Assembly: GCA_964411425.1 (NCBI GenBank)
Contig: CAYPKW010000040.1
Coordinates: 1 to 21,193 of the forward strand
Reading direction: 5' to 3'
Source of the DNA: CAYPKW01 sp964411425
Lineage (GTDB): Bacteria > Pseudomonadota > Alphaproteobacteria > Dongiales > Dongiaceae
DNA length: 21,193 nt
The notes beneath the pieces were generated by a model, which saw only the letters and a list, made by a program, of their open reading frames with translations, ran no database searches and had not been told where the DNA came from. Below, piece after piece: positions 1 to 6,223 of the stretch. Every line of letters begins with the position of its first letter. Positions within the stretch are counted from its first letter, which is position 1. Made by a program: the position numbers and the translations under genes.

Positions 1-53
1 ATCGTGCCCACGTTGCAGTGCGGCTTCGTCCGCTGGAATCTCGCCTTGGCCAT
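1..53 (-). CDS. tuf: Elongation factor Tu, N-terminus (partial, runs off window)
   Basis: Reading leftward from the ATG at 53, the first codons give MAKARFQRTKPHCNVGT, the characteristic start of bacterial EF-Tu, the GTPase that brings aminoacyl-tRNA to the ribosome. Only 17 codons and two bases are present; the GTP-binding motifs lie outside the window. It follows tRNA-Tyr and tRNA-Gly on the same strand, 73 bp after tRNA-Gly. This echoes the tRNA-tufB arrangement of many proteobacteria, although the tRNA-Thr that usually sits just before tuf is absent from the gap. It is probably cotranscribed with the tRNAs. Confidence 0.93.
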   Translation of the reverse strand, partial: MAKARFQRTKPHCNVGT

Positions 54-126
54 GGTCTGTCCGTTCCTGGTTCTCTTGTCGGTTCAACCCGATCGGTTCT
101 TGCCTAAGCGGCGGTGTTGCGCGGGC

Positions 127-200
127 TGGAGCGGGTGACGGGAATCGAACCCGCATAACCAGCTTGGAAGGCTGGAGCTCTACCACTGAGCTACACCCGC
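127..200 (-). tRNA. tRNA-Gly (anticodon TCC)
   Basis: The minus strand folds as a 74-nt cloverleaf that includes an encoded CCA end at 127-129. The acceptor stem GCGGGTG pairs with CACCCGC. The D-arm has TAGCTCAGTGGTAGAGC, the anticodon loop reads CTTCCAA (anticodon TCC), and the T-loop is GGTTCGATTCC. It reads GGA and related Gly codons. It lies 58 bp downstream of tRNA-Tyr and upstream of tuf. Confidence 0.97.
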
Positions 201-258
201 GACTGGGTTTACGTGATGCGATCTCCCGATTCGTCTTGCGCTGCGCTTGGAGTGCCGC

Positions 259-344
259 TGGTGGAGGGGGTAGGATTCGAACCTACGTAGGCGTGCGCCA
301 ACGGGTTTACAGCCCGTCCCCTTTAGCCACTCGGGCACCCCTCC
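259..344 (-). tRNA. tRNA-Tyr (anticodon GTA)
   Basis: An 86-nt class II tRNA on the minus strand with a long variable arm and an encoded CCA. The acceptor stem begins GGAGGGG and the anticodon loop contains CTGTAAA with anticodon GTA. The T-arm is GGTTCGAATCC. The long variable arm together with GTA identifies tyrosine. It is first in the tRNA-Tyr, tRNA-Gly, tuf transcription unit. Confidence 0.97.
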
Positions 345-380
345 GCACGGCCAGTTGGCGCTCAGCGGCGGAGCCAGCGG

Positions 381-408
381 ACTATGCTTTCATCAACCTT
401 CTTGTCAA
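381..408 (-). promoter_or_regulatory. Sigma70-like promoter of the tRNA-tuf operon
   Basis: On the minus strand a perfect -35 box TTGACA (403-408) is followed after 16 bp by CATAGT (381-386), which matches 4 of 6 positions of TATAAT. The expected start is near 374, about 30 bp before tRNA-Tyr. The sequence after the -10 (CCGCTGGCTCCGCCG) is GC-rich, as expected for a stringently controlled stable-RNA promoter. The stringent-control part is inference. Confidence 0.7.
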
Positions 409-511
409 CTGAAAACGCAGCAATCCGCGCCCCGGCCCTGCGGCAAACGGCGCCTAGGGACGAGTGCGTTGGTGGCAGCCAGCGAAATCGGTGCGTATAG
501 TAGCCGCCGAT

Positions 512-1336
512 ATGCCGAAACGCAACAAGTTTGAGCATCGGCCGGCGCCCGGTCCGCGCCGGCGGGAGCGCCGCCGGCAGGCGCCCGGCGGCACTTATTG
601 GCTTTACGGCACGCACGCGGTGGCGGCGGCGCTGGCCAACCCTGGCCGGCGTATCCGGCGCCTCGTCTATGCCGCCGACGCCGGACCGGAGGTGCGCCGG
701 CTCGCCGGAGAACCGGGAGCGCCGGCGGCGGCGGCGGTCGAGCGGGCCGCTTTTGCAAGCCTGCTGCCGACAGGCGCCGTCCATCAAGGCGTGGCGGCGG
801 AAGTCGAGCCGCTGGCGCCGGTCGATTTCGGCGAACTGTGCCAAGGCTTGCGGCCGCAGGCCCCCATCGTGGTCCTGGACCAGGTGACCGACCCCCACAA
901 CGTCGGGGCGATCCTGCGTTCGGCCGCCGCCTTCGGCGCCGCCGCGGTCGTGCTGACGCTGCGCCACGCCGCGCCGGAGACCGGCGTGCTGGCCAAGGCC
1001 GCGTCCGGCGCCCTCGATCACGTGCCCCTGGTTCGGGTCGCCAACCTGGCGCGCGCGCTGGCCGAGTTGAAGCGAGCCGGGTACTGGTGCGTCGGATTGG
1101 CGGCGGAAGCGAGCGAGACCCTGGCGCAATGCGACCTCAGCGGGTCCATCGCGATCGTGCTCGGCTCCGAGGGCGAGGGTTTGCGCCGGCTCACCCGCGA
1201 GACCTGCGACGTGCTGGCGCGGCTACCCACCTCCGGGCCGATCAAGGAGCTGAACGTGTCCAATGCCGCGGCCGTGGCGCTTTACGAGATCGCCCGCTCG
1301 CGCGGCGACGCGAGGAACGGGCCCCGCCCAACATGA
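512..1336 (+). CDS. rlmB: 23S rRNA (guanosine-2'-O-)-methyltransferase RlmB, TrmH/SpoU family
   Basis: A 274-aa protein of the SpoU/TrmH knotted methyltransferase family, which 2'-O-methylates 23S rRNA (G2251 in E. coli) using S-adenosylmethionine. After a basic tail (residues 1-26), the substrate-binding domain begins at YWLYGTHAVAAAL (29-41). The SPOUT domain shows motif 1 LDQVTDPHNVGAILRSA (122-138), motif 2 VLGSEGEGL (216-224) and motif 3 LPTSGPIKELNVSNAAAVA (238-256). I chose the ATG at 512 because the basic start is family-like; a GTG at 464 would add 16 unlikely residues. A TATAGT at 496-501 may be its -10 box, which would give a very short leader, but no good -35 is visible. It is divergent from the tRNA operon, and its stop overlaps the next start by 4 bp. 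Confidence 0.93.
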   Translation: MPKRNKFEHRPAPGPRRRERRRQAPGGTYWLYGTHAVAAALANPGRRIRRLVYAADAGPEVRRLAGEPGAPAAAAVERAAFASLLPTGAVHQGVAAEVEPLAPVDFGELCQGLRPQAPIVVLDQVTDPHNVGAILRSAAAFGAAAVVLTLRHAAPETGVLAKAASGALDHVPLVRVANLARALAELKRAGYWCVGLAAEASETLAQCDLSGSIAIVLGSEGEGLRRLTRETCDVLARLPTSGPIKELNVSNAAAVALYEIARSRGDARNGPRPT

Positions 1337-1749
1337 CGATCATTCTTTTCCTGCTGCTGTTGGCCGCCGCCGTCTCGCCCGCATCGGCCGATGATACCCT
1401 CGACAGCGCGTTTCGCTGGTTCGACAGCTTCGACCGCGACGACGACGGCGCGCTCACCATCGACGAAATGCGTCGGCTCGGCGGCAAGCGGTTCCGGCGC
1501 GCCGACGTGGACGGCGACGGCGCCATCAACGCCGTGGAGTACCTGCGCGGCATTCCGGCCGACGACGAGACCGAGCGGAAACGCGTTCTCAAGCGATTCC
1601 AAGCCATCGACACCGACAAGGACGCCCTGGCGACCGGCGAGGAGCACGACGCGTTCCTGGCGCTGGTGGTCGAGGCGGCCGACGCCGACGCCGACGGGGT
1701 CATGACGCGCGACGAATTCGAAGCCGCGGTGACCGGCCGCAACGACTGA
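1333..1749 (+). CDS. Secreted EF-hand calcium-binding protein
   Basis: A 138-aa protein with an N-terminal signal peptide (hydrophobic residues 2-14, probable cleavage after ASA at 17-19), so it is likely periplasmic. It carries four 12-residue EF-hand loops in two pairs. Loops at 34-45 (DRDDDGALTIDE), 58-69 (DVDGDGAINAVE) and 117-128 (DADADGVMTRDE) are canonical. The one at 93-104 (DTDKDALATGEE) has lost the conserved Gly at position 6 and the hydrophobic residue at position 8, so it may bind calcium weakly. The start is fixed by an ATGA overlap with the rlmB stop, implying translational coupling. The real start lies inside a longer open frame that begins within rlmB. No specific function can be assigned; it may be a calcium sensor or buffer. 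Confidence 0.85.
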   Translation: MTIILFLLLLAAAVSPASADDTLDSAFRWFDSFDRDDDGALTIDEMRRLGGKRFRRADVDGDGAINAVEYLRGIPADDETERKRVLKRFQAIDTDKDALATGEEHDAFLALVVEAADADADGVMTRDEFEAAVTGRND

Positions 1750-1767
1750 CCATGCACCCGGCCGAAA

Positions 1768-1798
1768 TTGGACTCGGTTCCTGTCTCCATGCTACCCT
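1768..1798 (+). promoter_or_regulatory. Weak candidate promoter for the aminotransferase-ald pair
   Basis: TTGGAC (1768-1773) and TACCCT (1793-1798) are separated by 19 bp in the 90-bp gap before the aminotransferase. The -35 is fair, while the -10 and the spacing are poor. It is proposed mainly because the gap is the only place for a promoter if the pair is not read through from rlmB. Confidence 0.25.
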
Positions 1799-1839
1799 GA
1801 CGGTGGTTTGACCTTCACATCCAACCGAAAGACGCGGCC

Positions 1840-3183
1840 ATGCAGCAGACCGCCAAGGTCGTCGAGTTCGACCCCTCGCCCAACAATCTCGAAGCCTACT
1901 GGATGCCGTTCACCAACAACCGGCAGTTCAAGAGCAAGCCGCGACTGCTGGTCGGCGCCAAGGACATGCATTACACCGCCGTCGATGGGCGGCGCATTCT
2001 CGACGGCACCGCCGGCCTATGGTGCGTCAACGCCGGCCATTGCCGGGACAAGATCGTCGAGGCCGTGCGCGCCCAGGTCGGCAAGATGGACTATTCGCCG
2101 GCGTTCCAGATGGGCCATCCCCTGGTGTTCGAGCTGGCCGGGCGGCTGGCCGCCCTGCTGCCCGGCGACCTCGATCATGCGTTCTTCACCAATTCGGGCT
2201 CCGAAGCTGTCGACACCGCGCTCAAGATCGCCATCGCCTATCACCGGGCCCGCGGCGCCGGCACTCGTCAGCGCCTGATCGGGCGCGAGCGGGGCTACCA
2301 CGGGGCGGGTTTCGGCGGCATCTCGGTCGGCGGCATCGCCGCCAACCGCAAATTCTTCGGCGCGCTGCTCAACGGCGTCGATCACCTGCCGCATACGCTG
2401 GACATCGCCGGGAACGCCTTTACCCGCGGCCAGCCGGCCCGGGGCCTCGAGCTGGCCGACGAACTGGAGCGCATCGTGGCGCTGCACGACGCCTCCAACA
2501 TCGCCGCCGTCATCGTCGAGCCGGTGGCCTGCTCGACCGGCGTCATCGTGCCGCCGCAGGGCTACCTGAAGCGCCTGCGCGAGATCTGCGACAAGCACGG
2601 GATACTGCTGATCTTCGACGAGGTGATTACCGGCTTCGGGCGGCTCGGCGCCAACTTCGCCGCCGACCATTTCGACGTGCTACCGGACATCATCAGCACC
2701 GCCAAGGGGCTGACCAACGGCACCATTCCGATGGGCGCGGTGTTCGTGCGCAAGGGCATCTACGACGCCTTCATGCAGAACCCGCAGGGGCCGATCGAGC
2801 TGTTTCACGGCTATACTTATTCCGGCCATCCGGTGGCCGCGGCGGCCGCCGTTGCCAGCCTCGACCTGTACAAGGAGGAAGGGCTGTTTGAGCGCGCGCG
2901 CGGCCTCGCCGGCTACTGGGAGGACGCCGTGCATTCGCTCAAGGGAACCCGCAACGTCATCGATGTCCGTAACCTCGGCATCATCGCCGGCATCGAGCTG
3001 GAGCCGCGCCCGGGCAAACCCGGCGAGCGGGCCTTCGAAGCCTTCCTCGGATGCTTCGACAAGGGGCTGCTGATCCGCGTCACCGCCGACATCATCGCCT
3101 TGTCGCCGCCGCTGATCGTGGCCAAGAACCAGATCGACCAGATGGTCGGCACGCTGGGCGAGGTGCTGAAGGAAGTCGCCTAG
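1840..3183 (+). CDS. Beta-alanine/omega-amino acid:pyruvate aminotransferase (class III, PLP)
   Basis: A 447-aa fold-type I, class III aminotransferase that moves the omega-amino group of beta-alanine (and related amines) to pyruvate, giving L-alanine and malonate semialdehyde. Visible PLP features are NSGSE (118-122), RGYHG (151-155), the VEP of the central strand (226-228), FDEV with Asp260 facing the pyridine nitrogen, the Schiff-base lysine in ISTAKG (Lys289), and GYTYSGHP (324-331) from the second subunit. The opening YWMPFTNNRQF, DYSPAFQMGHPL and LHDASNIAAVIVEP match the Pseudomonas omega-amino acid:pyruvate aminotransferase closely as I recall it. It sits 26 bp before alanine dehydrogenase, which fits pyruvate as acceptor. 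Substrate range (beta-alanine, taurine-like or polyamine-derived amines) is not settled by sequence. Confidence 0.9.
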   Translation: MQQTAKVVEFDPSPNNLEAYWMPFTNNRQFKSKPRLLVGAKDMHYTAVDGRRILDGTAGLWCVNAGHCRDKIVEAVRAQVGKMDYSPAFQMGHPLVFELAGRLAALLPGDLDHAFFTNSGSEAVDTALKIAIAYHRARGAGTRQRLIGRERGYHGAGFGGISVGGIAANRKFFGALLNGVDHLPHTLDIAGNAFTRGQPARGLELADELERIVALHDASNIAAVIVEPVACSTGVIVPPQGYLKRLREICDKHGILLIFDEVITGFGRLGANFAADHFDVLPDIISTAKGLTNGTIPMGAVFVRKGIYDAFMQNPQGPIELFHGYTYSGHPVAAAAAVASLDLYKEEGLFERARGLAGYWEDAVHSLKGTRNVIDVRNLGIIAGIELEPRPGKPGERAFEAFLGCFDKGLLIRVTADIIALSPPLIVAKNQIDQMVGTLGEVLKEVA

Positions 3184-3209
3184 CCGGCGGCGCGATTTCG
3201 GGGCGTTCC

Positions 3210-4328
3210 ATGCTCATCGGGGTACCCAGCGAGATCAAGACGCACGAGTACCGCGTCGGCCTGGTGCCGGCCGGCGTACGGGAACTCGTCCATCACGGCC
3301 ATAGGGTGCTGGTCGAGACAAAGGCCGGCGCCGGCATCGGCTTCGCCGACGCCGACTACAGGGCCGCCGGCGCCGGCATTGCGCGCGCCGCCGCCGAGGT
3401 GTTCGCCAAGGCCGACATGATCGTCAAGGTGAAGGAGCCGCAGCCGGCCGAATGCCGGATGCTGCGCCGGGGACAGGTGCTGTTCACCTATTTGCACCTG
3501 GCGCCCGACCGCCGACAGACCAAGGGCCTGATGGCGTCGGGCTCGACCGCGATCGCCTACGAGACGGTGACAGACGCGCAGGGCGGCCTGCCGCTGCTGG
3601 CGCCGATGAGCGAAGTGGCCGGGCGCATGGCGGTGCAGGTCGGGGCCCATTGTTTGGAGAAGGCGTCCGGCGGCTCCGGCATGTTGCTGGGCGGCGTGCC
3701 CGGTGTGCCGGCCGCCAGGGTCGTTATCATCGGCGGCGGTGTCGCAGGCACGAACGCGGCCCGCATGGCCATGGGCTTGGAGGCGCACGTGACCGTGATC
3801 GACAAATCGCTCGGCCGCCTGAAGCGGCTCGACGAGCAGTTCGGCGCCAAGCTGCACACGATTTACGCGACGCTGGACGCCATCGAGAGCCACGTGATCG
3901 GCGCCGACCTGGTGATCGGCGCCGTGCTGGTGCCGGGGGCGGCGGCGCCCAAGCTGGTGACCCGCCAAATGTTGAAGCGGATGCGCCCCGGCTCGGTCCT
4001 GGTCGACATTTCCATCGACCAGGGCGGTTGCTTCGAAACCAGCCGGCCCACGACACACGCCAAGCCGACCTACATCGTCGACGGCATCGTGCATTATTGC
4101 GTCGCCAACATGCCGGGCGCCGTCGCGCGCACGTCGACCTTCGCGCTCAACAACGCGACGCTGCCCTTCGCGGTCGCGCTGGCGAACAAGGGTTGGCGGC
4201 GGGCCTTGGCCGACGACAAGCACCTGCGCCACGGCCTCAACGTGCATGACGGCCGCGTCACTTACAAGGCGGTCGCCGACGCCCTCAGGCTGAAATACAC
4301 CCCGGCGGAGGAAGCGCTCGGCCTTTGA
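3210..4328 (+). CDS. ald: Alanine dehydrogenase (NAD+)
   Basis: A 372-aa protein, the usual length for Ald, which oxidatively deaminates L-alanine to pyruvate and ammonia. It opens MLIGVPSEIKTHEYRVGLVP and has all expected active-site residues: Arg15, Lys75 (in VKVKEP), His96 (in TYLHLAP) and Asp270 (in DISIDQGG). The NAD-binding loop is IIGGGVAG (173-180). The ATG at 3210 gives this family-typical start; no strong Shine-Dalgarno sequence is visible. It directly follows an omega-amino acid:pyruvate aminotransferase, so its likely job is to regenerate pyruvate from the alanine that enzyme makes and to release nitrogen as ammonia. It is convergent with puuB, with only 23 bp between stops. Confidence 0.95.
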   Translation: MLIGVPSEIKTHEYRVGLVPAGVRELVHHGHRVLVETKAGAGIGFADADYRAAGAGIARAAAEVFAKADMIVKVKEPQPAECRMLRRGQVLFTYLHLAPDRRQTKGLMASGSTAIAYETVTDAQGGLPLLAPMSEVAGRMAVQVGAHCLEKASGGSGMLLGGVPGVPAARVVIIGGGVAGTNAARMAMGLEAHVTVIDKSLGRLKRLDEQFGAKLHTIYATLDAIESHVIGADLVIGAVLVPGAAAPKLVTRQMLKRMRPGSVLVDISIDQGGCFETSRPTTHAKPTYIVDGIVHYCVANMPGAVARTSTFALNNATLPFAVALANKGWRRALADDKHLRHGLNVHDGRVTYKAVADALRLKYTPAEEALGL

Positions 4329-4351
4329 CGCCGCCGCCGAGCCGGCCGGTT

Positions 4352-5632
4352 TCACAGCATGTCGCGCAGCCGGTACCAGGCCATGGCGAGCGCCAGCGTT
4401 GGCGTGCTGAGCCATCTGCCGCCGGGAAACGTCGAATGCGGCAGCCGCGCGAACAGGTCGAGCCGCTCGGCCTGGCCGGCGATGGCTTCGGAGAGGATGC
4501 GCCCCGCCACGCCGCTGAGCGCCACGCCCATGCCCGAGAACCCGTGCGCGAAAAAGACGGTCGGCGTGAGCCGGCCGAGATGCGGCGTGCGCTCCATGGT
4601 GATCGCCACGCTGCCGCCCCATACGTAGTCGAACGGCGCATCGGCGAGTTGCGGGTAGATGGCCAGCATCGAGCGCCGCATCGCCGCCGGCAGATTGGCC
4701 GGCATGAGGGTGGAGTAGCTCACGCGCCCGCCGAACAGCAGGCGATGATCGGCGGACAGCCGAAAGTAGTTGAGCACGAAGTTGGCGTCCGCCACCGCCA
4801 CGTCGTCGCGGATCAAGCGGCGCGCCCGCTCGGCACCGAGCGGCCGCGTCGCCGCCACGTAGGTGCCGGCCGGCATGATCTTGCGGCGGATCTTCGGCAC
4901 CAGCCAGCCGAGGTCGGCGTTGCCGCACAGCGCGAGGAACCTCGCCCGCACGCGGCCGCCAGCCGTCTCGGCCGACGGCATCGCGCCGGTGTCGAGCCGC
5001 GTCGCCCGCGAGCCCTCGAAGATGCGCGCGCCCGCCTGCAGCGCCGCGTCGGCAAGCCCCAGGCAATAGTTGAGCGGATGCAAATGCCCCGCGCCGGTGT
5101 CGAGGACGCCGCCGACATAGGCCCTCGTCTCCAGCATGTCGCGCAGCTCGGCCACCTCGACGAGCCGCGCCTTGGCGTAGCCGTACCGGCCGCGCCAGAG
5201 TTCCAGTTCCGCGCGCATGCCGTGCATCTGGCGGGGCTTCGCCGCCACGTGCAGGTAGCCGGGCTTCAGGTCGCAAGCGATGCGATGGCGAGCCACGCGC
5301 AGGGCGATGATGTCCTTCGCCTCCTCGGCGACCCGCCAGAGCCGCAAGGCATCGTCCGGGCCTACCCACTCGGCGACGCGGTCCATGCCGGGCGAATAGC
5401 CGGAGCAAATCTGGCCGCCGTTTCGGCCCGAGGCGCCCCAGCCGACCCGCGCGCCCTCGAGCACGACGACCCGGTAGCCGCGTAGGGCCAACTCCAGCGC
5501 CGCCGACAGCCCGGTGAACCCGGCGCCGACGACGCATACGTCGGCTTCGACGTCTCCCTCTAGCTCGGGGTGCTCGGGCGCCGGGTTGCCGCTCGCCGCG
5601 TAGTAGGACTCGACATGAGGTATCGCTGCCAT
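4352..5632 (-). CDS. puuB: Gamma-glutamylputrescine oxidase, FAD-dependent (PuuB-like)
   Basis: A 426-aa flavoprotein of the DAO/GlyOx family. PuuB oxidises gamma-glutamylputrescine to gamma-glutamyl-gamma-aminobutyraldehyde, ammonia and H2O2. The start HVESYYAASGN resembles the SSYYAASAN of E. coli PuuB. The FAD Rossmann motif is VVGAGFTG (34-41) with Glu59 at the end of the second strand, followed by GASGRNGGQ (66-74), typical of this subfamily. The C-terminal FSGMGVALSGVAGR and FARLPHSTFPGGRWL also fit, and the length equals the E. coli enzyme. Its ATG lies 6 bp after the stop of the 46-codon puuA-like remnant, so the two were probably one puuA-puuB operon. A related amino acid oxidase specificity cannot be excluded. 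Confidence 0.85.
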   Translation of the reverse strand: MAAIPHVESYYAASGNPAPEHPELEGDVEADVCVVGAGFTGLSAALELALRGYRVVVLEGARVGWGASGRNGGQICSGYSPGMDRVAEWVGPDDALRLWRVAEEAKDIIALRVARHRIACDLKPGYLHVAAKPRQMHGMRAELELWRGRYGYAKARLVEVAELRDMLETRAYVGGVLDTGAGHLHPLNYCLGLADAALQAGARIFEGSRATRLDTGAMPSAETAGGRVRARFLALCGNADLGWLVPKIRRKIMPAGTYVAATRPLGAERARRLIRDDVAVADANFVLNYFRLSADHRLLFGGRVSYSTLMPANLPAAMRRSMLAIYPQLADAPFDYVWGGSVAITMERTPHLGRLTPTVFFAHGFSGMGVALSGVAGRILSEAIAGQAERLDLFARLPHSTFPGGRWLSTPTLALAMAWYRLRDML

Positions 5633-5638
5633 CGTCCG

Positions 5639-5779
5639 CTACACGGTCCGCAAGTACCACTCGTATTCGAGGTTCGAGACCACGGCCTCGAACTTGCGCC
5701 GCGGCAGCTCGACGATCGAGACCTCCGGATGGGCCGCCAGGAACGCCTCCGGTTCGCTCGACGGTTGCTTCGATTGCAT
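5639..5779 (-). pseudogene. Apparent puuA remnant: both ends of a glutamine-synthetase-like gene joined in frame
   Basis: A 46-codon ORF, six bp upstream of puuB. Residues 10-26 (PEAFLAAHPEVSIVELP) look like the start of the glutamine synthetase/PuuA family, where a short helix of type xFLxxHPE precedes a strand of type V(D/E)L. Residues 30-46 (FEAVVSNLEYEWYLRTV) look like the extreme C-terminus of PuuA; E. coli PuuA ends in a similar FERLI...EIEWML pattern from memory. Everything between, about 400 residues with all catalytic parts, is missing, yet the reading frame is intact. No Shine-Dalgarno sequence precedes the ATG at 5779. I infer an internal in-frame deletion of a second puuA copy; a full-length homologue lies nearby at 6224-7573. 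Alternatives are a chance resemblance or an assembly collapse. Confidence 0.5.
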
Positions 5780-5886
5780 GAGGGGCCGATGGAGCCGAAG
5801 ATGGGGTCGCCATTCCTGCCGATCCCGCCGGCGCCGTCAAGCCGCGGCCCGGCCGCCCTTCCGTCTCGATGGCGCCCTTCGCTGCG

Positions 5887-6084
5887 TTACCCGGCCTTGC
5901 CCGCCAGCCCGTGCTCCGGGTGACGGCGGTCGCCGCGCATGTTGCGCTTGCGCACATAGGTGATCTTCGCCGCGGGCCTGGCGGACTTGGCCTTGAGCGC
6001 GGCGATCAGCGCGTCCTCCGCCTCCACCGTCACGTGCTCGGACCTGCCGGCGAGGTTCATGCCAACCGTGTAGCTTGAAACCAA
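5887..6084 (-). CDS. Small conserved-looking hypothetical protein, 65 aa, TTG start
   Basis: No function recognised. The start is set by a Shine-Dalgarno GGGGAG eight bases before a TTG at 6084; the next in-frame ATG (residue 9) lacks one. The protein has a beta-like opening (SYTVGMNLAGRSEHVTVEAE), a helix (DALIAALKAKSARPAAKI) and a basic tail with KRNMRGDRRHPEH. It has no Cys, no signal peptide and no membrane segment. The pattern VEAEDALIAALKAK...ITYVRKRN...GDRRHP recalls small hypothetical proteins I have seen in alphaproteobacteria, but I cannot name a family. It is divergent from the puuA-like gene and lies 107 bp upstream of the puuA remnant and puuB, possibly in their transcript. A candidate -10 box, TATATT, lies at 6111-6116. 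Confidence 0.6.
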   Translation of the reverse strand: MVSSYTVGMNLAGRSEHVTVEAEDALIAALKAKSARPAAKITYVRKRNMRGDRRHPEHGLAGKAG

Positions 6085-6110
6085 GTGACTGTCTCCCCAA
6101 AGGTCGAATC

Positions 6111-6116
6111 AATATA
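6111..6116 (-). promoter_or_regulatory. Candidate -10 box for the small minus-strand gene
   Basis: On the minus strand, TATATT lies about 27 bp before the TTG start at 6084 and just before the Shine-Dalgarno region. It stands out as an AT island in a GC-rich gap. No convincing -35 box sits 16-18 bp upstream (the nearest, CTGGAC, is 14 bp away), so this is tentative. Confidence 0.35.
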
Positions 6117-6147
6117 GCACGGAACGCCCCGTCCAGGGTGCCCCGCC

Positions 6148-6176
6148 TTGCCAAGCTTTCCGGGGCCGTGTTAGCC
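6148..6176 (+). promoter_or_regulatory. puuA: Candidate promoter for the puuA-like gene
   Basis: TTGCCA (6148-6153, 5 of 6 to TTGACA) is followed after 17 bp by TTAGCC (6171-6176). The -35 is good but the -10 is poor by the E. coli consensus. It lies in the 139-bp divergent gap, about 48 bp before the ATG at 6224. Confidence 0.3.
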
Positions 6177-6223
6177 ATTCGCGGCCCGCCGACCCCTTTT
6201 GCCCGCAACCCCGCACCGGTGCC

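Noticed and set aside
54..126. Gap between tRNA-Gly and tuf checked for a third tRNA (tRNA-Thr is common at this place)
   Set aside because: No cloverleaf or T-arm signature on either strand.
464..511. Upstream GTG start for rlmB adding 16 residues
   Set aside because: The ATG at 512 gives the family-like basic start, and a TATAGT at 496-501 would fall inside the extended coding region.
1840..4328. Taurine:pyruvate aminotransferase plus ald (taurine catabolism)
   Set aside because: The aminotransferase matches the beta-alanine/omega-amino acid type better, and no sulfoacetaldehyde acetyltransferase or taurine transporter is present.
3180..5957. Very long minus-strand open frame (925 codons) spanning ald and puuB
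   Set aside because: It is antisense to ald and in another frame of puuB; its product is Arg/Gly/Ala-rich low-complexity sequence with no motifs, typical of GC-rich shadow frames.
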